A DNA stretch of 64,000 nt from Paraburkholderia sp. (GTDB lineage Bacteria; Pseudomonadota; Gammaproteobacteria; Burkholderiales; Burkholderiaceae): the NCBI GenBank assembly GCA_004322045.1, contig SCRN01000040.1, positions 310,001 to 374,000 on the forward strand. The letters run 5' to 3'. Made by a program: the position numbers and the translations under genes. The notes beneath the pieces were generated by a model. That model saw only the letters and a program-made list of their open reading frames with translations. It had not been told where the DNA came from and did no database searches. Shown piece after piece: positions 57,776 to 64,000 of this stretch (within the stretch, counting starts at the first letter, position 1; the number at the start of each line of letters is the position of its first letter).

Positions 57776-58141
57776 TCACGCATCGATGTGTTCGTAGGCG
57801 TCGCGGCCGGCGCGGGCAAGATCGCGCCAAAGAGCCGCGGGGCAAACATGGCCTAGGGCGCGGCGGCCCAGCAGTTCGTCGCACAGCACGGCCAGGCGTC
57901 GAAACGACGCCATCGGCTCGCTCTCGCGCCTCTCGCGCGCGCCGAGCACAATGCTGGCATCGCTCATGGCGCGCTCGAGCGCATGCCATTGGGCGTCTTG
58001 AACCGGCTGCCCATGGGCGCCCAATTGCGCGGCAGCACCGGACACGAGAAACAACGCGCGCAACGCGGCGCGCGCCTGCGTGGCGGCAGCCGTGTCACCA
58101 TTGGTCGCAATTGATTCCATAGACGTAGTGGCGAGAGACAT
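57776..58141 (-). CDS. Hypothetical protein
   Basis: Soluble, about 121 residues from MSLATTSMES (or 114 from the ATG at 58,120). Alanine-rich, largely helical, with a C-terminal AALWRDLARAGRDAYEHIDA. Codon use is normal, so it is probably coding, but no ribosome site supports a start and I recognise no family. Lies between the panE-like gene and the response regulator, 129 bp downstream of the latter on the same strand. Confidence 0.5.
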   Translation of the reverse strand: MSLATTSMESIATNGDTAAATQARAALRALFLVSGAAAQLGAHGQPVQDAQWHALERAMSDASIVLGARERRESEPMASFRRLAVLCDELLGRRALGHVCPAALWRDLARAGRDAYEHIDA

Positions 58142-58270
58142 ATCGGGGCGCGTGACGAGGCGTGCAACACATGGCCGCGCAAGTGCCGGCAGCACCTATA
58201 CTGCCAGTGCTCAAGAGATTACGGCGTCAGGCCCTTTTTCTTTAGATAGGGTTAACACCGGGCGCGAGGG

Positions 58271-58918
58271 TCAATCCTTGTCGGGATCGCGGCCCAACCC
58301 ATGACGCACTGCGTACCGGATCAAAGCGGCATCGCTCTCGATCTCGAGCTTCTCGAAGATGTTTTTTTTATGCGTGCTGATCGTCTGCGGCGTGAGGTCG
58401 AGCGCGTCCGCAATGCGCCGGCTCGATTCACCCGCCGCAAGATGCTGCAGTACTTCGCGCTCTCGGCTAGTCAGCGCCTCGTGCGGTCTTGGCCCTACCT
58501 GCGAGGCAAGCCGCCGCGGCCGGCTTTGCACCGCGCCGAGCCCGGCGTACAACTCGCCCTGCGCCACTTTGCGAATCGCGTCCACCAGATCGGCGCCCGC
58601 GCTTTCTTTGGTCAAATAGCCTGCGGCGCCGGCCTTGAACGCGCGCTCCATAACATGCGGTTCCGTATGCATGCTCAACACGAGCACGCGCAATTGCGGC
58701 CTGATTGCGCGAATCCGCTCGATCAACGCGATGCCGCCGCCGGCCGGCATCGTCAGGTCGAGCACGAGGACATCGGCAGGCGTGGAGCCCACCAACGCTA
58801 GCGCCGATGCGCCGTCGGCAGCCTGCCCCGCTACGACGAACGATTGCGCGTCCATGAGGATGCGCAGCAAGCACTCGCGCATAACGGCGTGATCGTCCGC
58901 CAATAAGACGCGAATCAT
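58271..58918 (-). CDS. NarL/FixJ-type response regulator
   Basis: 215 residues. Receiver with acidic pair Asp8-Asp9 and phosphoacceptor Asp54 in VLVLDLTMP, Lys in YLTKESAG, and a C-terminal LuxR helix-turn-helix (LTSREREVLQHLAAGESSRRIADALDLTPQTISTHKKNIFEKL). Starts at MIRVLLADDH; the upstream extension is not supported. No sensor kinase gene is adjacent, so it is an orphan. Confidence 0.93.
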   Translation of the reverse strand: MIRVLLADDHAVMRECLLRILMDAQSFVVAGQAADGASALALVGSTPADVLVLDLTMPAGGGIALIERIRAIRPQLRVLVLSMHTEPHVMERAFKAGAAGYLTKESAGADLVDAIRKVAQGELYAGLGAVQSRPRRLASQVGPRPHEALTSREREVLQHLAAGESSRRIADALDLTPQTISTHKKNIFEKLEIESDAALIRYAVRHGLGRDPDKD

Positions 58919-59220
58919 CTGAACGGTTCCTATCGAAAGTGCTGAATGCCAAAAGTTCATTTTAGTTCTTGACAGTCGCCGACGATCGATATTCCGGCGC
59001 GCGTGCGACATTTTGCCTGCGGCCTGCCGCGATCGATCGGATGGTATGAGAACTCGAACGATTCCTACGGCCGCGCGGAATTCGCCGACATGAATTCGGC
59101 CGCCACACCGATGGATCGATGCTGCGGTTTCGGAGAAACTGCTTTGACGCTTCGATGCAGGCTATTTGAAAGAATGACCGCCGCACGAGGTGCCCGAGCC
59201 GCTAACCGGAGACATGCCTT
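58919..59220. other. Intergenic region between response regulator and small ORF
   Basis: 302 bp with no gene I can support. Small open frames on both strands look like chance. It should contain the response-regulator promoter. Confidence 0.5.
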
Positions 59221-59451
59221 ATGTTGACGCCGCACGAACTCGCCCAGCTCTTCGTCATCGTGAATGCGCCTGTGGCCGCCCATGCCGCGAGCCCCGAACT
59301 GGAAACACTGGTCGAGCAGGACCTCGTGCAATGCGTCGCGCGCATCGGCGAATCGATCGAGCTGCGCGTGACAGCGCGCGGCGCTGAAGTGCTCGCGCGG
59401 CTGGCGCGAGGCGCCGCGCCTTCGCGACCGTCGGCCATACCGGCCCGATAA
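59221..59451 (+). CDS. Small hypothetical protein, winged-helix-like
   Basis: 76 residues starting MLTPHELAQLFVIVNAPVAAH. Pattern ELETLVEQDLVQC...IELRVTARGAEVLARLA resembles the second half of a winged helix (L-x-LV-x...T-x-G), common in small Burkholderiaceae proteins. GGAG lies 13 bases before the ATG, a long spacing. No function assigned; moderately likely to be real. Confidence 0.55.
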   Translation: MLTPHELAQLFVIVNAPVAAHAASPELETLVEQDLVQCVARIGESIELRVTARGAEVLARLARGAAPSRPSAIPAR

Positions 59452-59581
59452 AGGGCCGCGATAAAGTCGAGTTCGCAGCCAGGCGGATCGACGGCGTGTC
59501 GACCGTCATGAAGTTACAGAAGGATTGACTCAGTAAGGGCTGCGCCGGTCGACGAATGCGCCGGCCGCAACGCACTCGCCG

Positions 59582-59782
59582 TCAGCGTCGCTTGATGCGG
59601 GCGTCGTAGCCCGCTTCATACAGTGCGACGAGGAACTCTTCCGGATAGAGCCACGAATCGACGTCGATCGCTCGCGCGCGAGCATCCACCGTCACGTGCG
59701 CTTGAGGATCGACGCTACCGACGGCCGCGGCAATACGCGAATCGTCATTGTTGCCCGTCAGTTCCAATACTTCGAATCTCAT
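59582..59782 (-). CDS. Small HMA-fold protein lacking the metal-binding CXXC
   Basis: 66 residues starting [10 protein letters not shown]. The layout of strands and helices ([28 protein letters not shown], then [16 protein letters not shown]) matches copper-chaperone-type heavy-metal-associated domains, but the MTCGGCxxR loop is replaced by LTGNNDDSR, with no cysteine in the whole protein. GGGAGGGG precedes the ATG. It is divergent from the alcohol dehydrogenase. Role unknown; it cannot bind copper in the usual way. Confidence 0.7.
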   Translation of the reverse strand: MRFEVLELTGNNDDSRIAAAVGSVDPQAHVTVDARARAIDVDSWLYPEEFLVALYEAGYDARIKRR

Positions 59783-59861
59783 TGCCCCTCCCGTGCATCT
59801 GGGCCCGGTGCGCAGCGTCACGCATGGACCGCCTTGCGTACGCACCCGATTGCCGTCACTT

Positions 59862-59880
59862 TATATCACGTTGTGATATA
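59862..59880. promoter_or_regulatory. Perfect palindrome in the divergent promoter region
   Basis: TATATCAC-GTT-GTGATATA, 8-bp perfect arms with a 3-bp centre, in an AT-rich stretch 80 bp upstream of the HMA-like gene and 134 bp upstream of the alcohol dehydrogenase. Probable operator; the regulator is unknown. Confidence 0.6.
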
Positions 59881-60013
59881 TACAAGCGGCCAATTGCCGC
59901 GTGCTCACAGCCATTGTCCTGTCTTGCCGCGCCGCGCCCTTGATCTTCCTCAACAGTGCTTCGCGGTGGCCCCACGATACTGGCCATCTCCGCCAACCGA
60001 ACAGGAGCTATCG

Positions 60014-61039
60014 ATGGCCACCTTCATGAAAGCCGCTGTCGTACACGCATTCGGCCAGCCGCTGCGCATTGAAGAGGTGCGTGTGCCAACGCCGGAGCCC
60101 GATCAGATCCTCGTCAAAATCGAGGCATCGGGCGTCTGTCATACAGATTTGCATGCAGCCGACGGCGACTGGCCCGTAAAACCCTCGCTGCCGTTCATCC
60201 CCGGCCATGAAGGCGTGGGCTATATCAGCGCCGTGGGCTCGCGCGTCAAGCATCTGAAGGAAGGCGATCGGGTCGGCGTGCCTTGGCTCTACACCGCCTG
60301 TGGTCACTGCGAGTATTGTCAGACCGGATGGGAAACGCTGTGCCACGAGCAGAAGAACACGGGCTACTCGATTAACGGCAGCTACGCCGAATATGTCGTC
60401 GCCGACCCCAACTATGTCGGGCATCTTCCCGATAACGTCGCGTTCGATGAGATCGCGCCGATTCTGTGCGCGGGGGTCACCGTCTACAAGGGCATTCGCG
60501 TGACGGACACGCGGCCGGGCCAATGGATCGCCATCTCCGGCGTGGGCGGCTTGGGCCACGTGGCCGTGCAGTACGCCGTGGCGATGGGGCTGCATGTCGT
60601 GGCCGTCGATGTCTCCGACGATAAGCTGCAGCTCGCACGCACGCTCGGCGCGCAGTTGACCGTCAATGCCGCCAAGCAAGACCCCGCCGCGATCATCCAA
60701 AAAGAAATCGGCGGTGCGCATGGCGTGCTGGTGACCGCGGTCTCGCGCAGTGCGTTCGCACAAGCACTCGGCATGGTCAGGCGCGGCGGCACGATCTCGC
60801 TGAACGGTCTACCGCCCGGGGATTTTCCGCTGCCGATTTTCTCGACTGTGCTCAACGGCATCACGGTGCGCGGATCGATCGTCGGCACCCGGCGTGACTT
60901 GCAGGAATCTCTCGATTTCGCCGCCGAAGGCAAGGTGCGCGCCCACATCCATCGCGACCGGCTCGAAAACATCAACGAGATCTTCGCCGCGCTCAAGGCA
61001 GGAAAGGTAGACGGACGCATCGTGTTGACGGCCGATTGA
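60014..61039 (+). CDS. Zinc-dependent alcohol dehydrogenase (AdhP-like)
   Basis: 341 residues. Catalytic zinc ligands Cys in [16 protein letters not shown] and His in PGHEGVG; structural zinc [15 protein letters not shown]; coenzyme motif [17 protein letters not shown]. It is closer to AdhP/ethanol-type enzymes than the one at 31,225. AGGAG 8 bases before the ATG. Convergent with the carbamate-kinase-like gene. Confidence 0.95.
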   Translation: MATFMKAAVVHAFGQPLRIEEVRVPTPEPDQILVKIEASGVCHTDLHAADGDWPVKPSLPFIPGHEGVGYISAVGSRVKHLKEGDRVGVPWLYTACGHCEYCQTGWETLCHEQKNTGYSINGSYAEYVVADPNYVGHLPDNVAFDEIAPILCAGVTVYKGIRVTDTRPGQWIAISGVGGLGHVAVQYAVAMGLHVVAVDVSDDKLQLARTLGAQLTVNAAKQDPAAIIQKEIGGAHGVLVTAVSRSAFAQALGMVRRGGTISLNGLPPGDFPLPIFSTVLNGITVRGSIVGTRRDLQESLDFAAEGKVRAHIHRDRLENINEIFAALKAGKVDGRIVLTAD

Positions 61040-61063
61040 TCAGGCAAACGCACACCGCGGCGA

Positions 61064-62014
61064 TCAGCACGCCACCGCACCGCCGTCGAAGCCGCGCGGA
61101 TCGACGCGTTCGCAGGAGATCGTCGTCCCGGCCGTGCCATCGACGAGACGAACGACATCGCTGAGCGCACCGATCGCCGCTCTGCGGCCCGTGCGCTCGG
61201 CAAAATGCGCCGCCGCCTCCAGTTTCGCGCTCATCGTTCCCGCCGTGCGGGCCAACTCGTGCAGCACGCTCGGGTGCCCATGACGCAGCAGCTTCGAATT
61301 GGCCGTGCCCCAATCGAGGAAGACACCGGGCTTGTCCGTCGCGATGACGAACAGATCGGCTTGCACCGTTCGCGCGACGAGCGCTGCGCCATCGTGTTCG
61401 TCGACGACGGCGTCGACTGCATGCAAGCCGCCGTCGTCGGCGGTCACAACCGGCATGACGCCGACAGTGCACACAACCACGGCGCCCTGCTCCACCAAAC
61501 GACGCAGCGGCTCCTCCTGCAGCAATCGCACCGGCTGCGGGCTCGGCACGACGTGCCGATACGCGATGCCGTCGTGGGCCAGATGCCAGCGTTTTTCCCG
61601 TGCGGCGGCAAGCGCGCGCTCGCCCGTGAGCATCGGGCCGACCGCCTTATTGGGCGCGTCGAACGCGGGATCGGCCCGATCGACCTCCACCTGGGTGTGC
61701 AGCGCCGCGCATCGGCGCACGCTCGGAAGCATGTCGCACAGTTCGCGTTCCAAGCTCGTGCCCATTTTCGTTGGCGCTGCCTCTGCGTGGGTGAGCTCGG
61801 TCGAAACAGCGCCACTATCCCGTCCTTCGTGATGATGGTCTGCGTGAGACGAGATTCGATAGCCATCGCTATGGACGATGACGACATCGTTGCCCTGCGC
61901 GATTCGCGCCAACTGTGCGGCCACCGAGCGAACGATGAGCGGGTCCTCTTGGGTGCCGCCCTTCGCGCCTAGCCTGTGCAGCGCGTCGCTTGCCAACGCG
62001 ATCACGATTCGCAT
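61064..62014 (-). CDS. Divergent carbamate-kinase-like protein
   Basis: 316 residues, clearly related to ArcC along its length (THTQVEV-type LHTQVEVDRADPAF, NKAVGPMLT, YRHVVPSPQP, FVIATDKPGVFLDWG, AKLEAAAHFAERTGRRAAIGALSD, GTAGTTI). The nucleotide- and carbamate-binding motifs are lost: GGN is ASD at residues 8-10, HGNGPQ is HSDGYR at 48-53, GGGGIP is CTVGVMP at 182-188, and IDKD is VDEH. Residues 57-63 are His-rich. Probably not a functional carbamate kinase. Upstream extension to 62,830 is not real. Confidence 0.85.
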   Translation of the reverse strand: MRIVIALASDALHRLGAKGGTQEDPLIVRSVAAQLARIAQGNDVVIVHSDGYRISSHADHHHEGRDSGAVSTELTHAEAAPTKMGTSLERELCDMLPSVRRCAALHTQVEVDRADPAFDAPNKAVGPMLTGERALAAAREKRWHLAHDGIAYRHVVPSPQPVRLLQEEPLRRLVEQGAVVVCTVGVMPVVTADDGGLHAVDAVVDEHDGAALVARTVQADLFVIATDKPGVFLDWGTANSKLLRHGHPSVLHELARTAGTMSAKLEAAAHFAERTGRRAAIGALSDVVRLVDGTAGTTISCERVDPRGFDGGAVAC

Positions 62015-62226
62015 GTCCTGATTCCCCACGGTCGTTGAGCGCGCGAGGCGTCGATCGCTTCGCGATTGACGCGCGCCGTCGTTGCCCAACCCCTTGTATA
62101 ACCGAAGCCGGTGCACTCGACTGCGTCCTGGGACACATCCAGCGGCGCAACGCCGGTTCCCGCGGCGGATAACCCGACCCACCGAGCACCGGGCGCCGGG
62201 CACTGAATGCGGCGAGCAAGCGCAAG

Positions 62227-63351
62227 TCATGCCATCAGCGCAATCGTCTTTCGAAAGCGGGCAAGCGAAAGCGCGAACAGGACCGAGCCGATCGTCGCGA
62301 GCGCGAGAAACGGCACCCAGACGGCGTCGAAACCCGCGCCCCGATAGAGGATCGCCTGAGCGAGCTCGACGAAATGCGTCGTGGGCGCCGCGAGCATGAC
62401 TTCTTGCACGAGCTTGGGCATGCTCTCTCGCGGCGTCACGCTGCCCGACAACAGTTGCAGCGGGATCAGCACGAGCACCATCAGCATGCCGAACTGAGGC
62501 ATGCTGCGGGCGAGCGTCGCGAGAAAAATGCCCATCGACGTCGCGGCGAACAGATGCAACGCCGCGCCCAGCATGAACAAGGCCACCGAGCCTTGGATCG
62601 GCACATGCAAAGCGCCGCGCACGACGAGCGTGAGCGATAGGAACGCAGCCGTCAGCACGACGAGCCCCATCGACCACACCTTCGCAACCATGATTTCCAG
62701 CGGCGTTACGGGCATGACGAGCAAATGCTCGACCGTCCCGTGCTCGCGCTCGCGGATCAGCGCCGCGCCCGTGAGAATGATCGACAACATGGTGACATTG
62801 TTGATGATCTCCATCAGCGCGCCGAACCACGCGTGCTCGAGATTCGGGTTGAAGCGCATGTGCATGGCCAAATCGACCGGGACGGGCGCCACGCCTTTCT
62901 CGCGCGCCAGAAAATCGCGCACCTCGCCTAGCACGATCTGCTGCACGTAGCCGCTGCCCGTGAAGGCCTGACTCATGCGCGTCGCGTCGACGTTCAGTTG
63001 AATCTGCGTTTGCCGACCGGCTAGCGCGTCGCGCTGAAAGTTCGGCGGAATATCGAGCGCAAACGTGAAGCGCCCCAGATCGAGCCCGTGGTCGACGCCG
63101 GCGGCATCGACCAGCAAAGGCGGCGAAAATTGCGGCGGAAAGAATGCCGAGACAATGCGTTGCGCGAGCGGCGAAGCGTCTTCGTCGACGATCGCAATCG
63201 GCGCCATATGCAGCGTTTCAGGCTGCGCCGTGGCGGCCGCATAGATCGAGGCCGTGAACGTGTACACGATGAGCACGAGCATCATCGGGTCGCGCGCCAA
63301 GCTCCAGAGTTCCTTGACGCCGAGCCGGTAGATCGTCGAAAGCACGCGCAC
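62227..63351 (-). CDS. ABC-2 type transporter permease
   Basis: 374 residues from a GTG directly after the preceding stop. One N-terminal transmembrane segment (about 22-42), a large periplasmic domain, then five or so segments (NVTMLSIILTGAALIREREHGTVEHLLVMPVTPLEIMVAK is the conserved inner loop). Belongs to the YhhJ/YbhS group that works with an HlyD-like adaptor and ATPase to export drugs or lipophilic compounds. Neighbour at 63,352 is its partner. Confidence 0.9.
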   Translation of the reverse strand: MRVLSTIYRLGVKELWSLARDPMMLVLIVYTFTASIYAAATAQPETLHMAPIAIVDEDASPLAQRIVSAFFPPQFSPPLLVDAAGVDHGLDLGRFTFALDIPPNFQRDALAGRQTQIQLNVDATRMSQAFTGSGYVQQIVLGEVRDFLAREKGVAPVPVDLAMHMRFNPNLEHAWFGALMEIINNVTMLSIILTGAALIREREHGTVEHLLVMPVTPLEIMVAKVWSMGLVVLTAAFLSLTLVVRGALHVPIQGSVALFMLGAALHLFAATSMGIFLATLARSMPQFGMLMVLVLIPLQLLSGSVTPRESMPKLVQEVMLAAPTTHFVELAQAILYRGAGFDAVWVPFLALATIGSVLFALSLARFRKTIALMA

Positions 63352-64000
63352 TCAGACCTCCTGTTTGCGCAACAGCGCGACGGTGGCGCCCAGCAGGACC
63401 GGGATCGCGATGGCAAGCGGCAGAAAATGCGCGCGAAGGTCGGCAAATCCAAGCGCCTTGTTGAATACGCCCCGGCTGATCGCGAACATGTAGGTCGCCG
63501 GGTACGCTTGGCCGATCAAGCGGCCCGTTCCCTCCATCGACGAGACCGGATTGATGAGGCCGCAAAATTCCACCGCCGGAATCAGCGTGCCGATCAGCGT
63601 GAAGAACATCGCCGCAATTTGGCTGCGTGTGAACGTCGATGCCAGCAAGCCGAATGCGGTCGACACCACGTTGAACAGCAGGACGGCCAGCAGCAATGTC
63701 GGCAGACTGCCTTTGACGGGCACATCGAAGGCGAAGCGCGCCAGCAACGCCATCAACGCGAAGTTCAGCATGGCGAGCAGGACATACGGCACTTGTTTGC
63801 CGAGGAGAAACTCCATGCGCGTCACCGGCGTGACGTAAAGATTGACGATAGAGCCGAGTTCGCGCTCGCGCACGACCGCCAACGCCGTGAGCATCGCCGG
63901 CAGCATCAGCAACAACAGCGGAATCACGGCCGGCACCATGGCCGGCAAACTTTTCACGTCGGGGTTGTAGCGGAACCGCGTTTCGATCGTAATCTGCGCG
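63352..64000 (-). CDS. ABC-2 type transporter permease / ATPase-permease C-terminus (partial)
   Basis: The last ~215 residues of a longer protein that continues past the window end; the open frame runs off the edge, preceded by [21 protein letters not shown]. Visible: [28 protein letters not shown] and [24 protein letters not shown]. It may be a stand-alone ABC-2 permease or the C-terminus of an RbbA-like ATPase-permease fusion; the missing part decides this. Its TGA directly abuts the next gene's GTG. Confidence 0.85.
   Translation of the reverse strand, partial: AQITIETRFRYNPDVKSLPAMVPAVIPLLLLMLPAMLTALAVVRERELGSIVNLYVTPVTRMEFLLGKQVPYVLLAMLNFALMALLARFAFDVPVKGSLPTLLLAVLLFNVVSTAFGLLASTFTRSQIAAMFFTLIGTLIPAVEFCGLINPVSSMEGTGRLIGQAYPATYMFAISRGVFNKALGFADLRAHFLPLAIAIPVLLGATVALLRKQEV

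Noticed and set aside
59783-62226. FNR boxes (TTGAT-N4-ATCAA) near the alcohol dehydrogenase and carbamate-kinase-like gene
   Set aside because: I read the promoter gaps on both strands and found no convincing match.
61064-62830. 588-codon minus-strand frame extending the carbamate-kinase-like gene upstream
   Set aside because: The upstream half is Arg/Ala-rich shadow of the ABC-2 permease; homology begins at MRIVIAL (62,014).
1-64000. CRISPR array, insertion sequence, prophage or origin of replication
   Set aside because: No regular repeat-spacer pattern, transposase, phage module or DnaA-box cluster was seen.

Overview
The window is one contiguous piece of a high-GC betaproteobacterial chromosome, most likely Burkholderiaceae (Burkholderia sensu lato: Burkholderia, Paraburkholderia, Caballeronia or Trinickia). 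This rests on the third-position GC bias, a DUF4148 secreted protein, an intracellular polyhydroxyalkanoate depolymerase, a four-cysteine FNR-type regulator and the gene order tig-clpP-clpX-lon-hupB followed by tRNA-Val. I see no insertion sequence, prophage, CRISPR array or replication origin. The first and last genes are cut by the window edges.

Layout. 1-14.8 kb is mostly core genes: holB-tmk-mltG reading left, ygfZ and an NRDE protein reading right, a leftward block of small metabolic enzymes (SDR, CurA-type reductase, thioesterase, Dabb, DUF2278, nicotinamidase, acyl-CoA ligase), then selO, msrB, yciB-bolA and a periplasmic parvulin. 14.8-30.2 kb holds purL, a DadA-like oxidase, the bifunctional NAD(P)H-hydrate repair enzyme, an LprI-like secreted protein, pgi, the divergent ybbA-like/tesA pair, ppiD and phaZ. 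30.4-32.8 kb has an FNR-like regulator, a zinc alcohol dehydrogenase and an orphan protein.

32.9-42.3 kb is the main accessory island: an eight-gene leftward set (ribose-type ABC importer, two-part UxaA-family dehydratase, aldose dehydrogenase, SDR, fumarylacetoacetase-fold hydrolase) facing an IclR regulator. Together these match a non-phosphorylating L-fucose (or L-galactose/D-arabinose) oxidation route; the lactonase and mutarotase are not in the cluster. 42.4-47.0 kb is regulatory and stress related: PAS-PAS-GGDEF protein, a TetR repressor and an Ohr peroxidase that share a 20-bp palindromic operator, a DUF4148 protein and a LysR regulator.

47.0-56.3 kb is the protein quality-control block (tRNA-Val, HU, Lon, ClpX, ClpP, trigger factor), then glycerate kinase, a MarR regulator and tRNA-Leu. 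56.7-64.0 kb is a looser accessory stretch: ketopantoate-reductase-like enzyme, orphan NarL-type response regulator, several small unknown proteins, an HMA-fold protein without its metal cysteines, a zinc alcohol dehydrogenase, a carbamate-kinase-like protein that has lost its signature motifs, and the end of an ABC-2 exporter operon.

The most interesting signals are the TetR/Ohr operator pair (43,975-43,994 and 44,633-44,652), the degenerate carbamate kinase (61,064-62,014), the cysteine-less HMA protein with a perfect palindrome beside it (59,582-59,880), and the incomplete L-fucose cluster.
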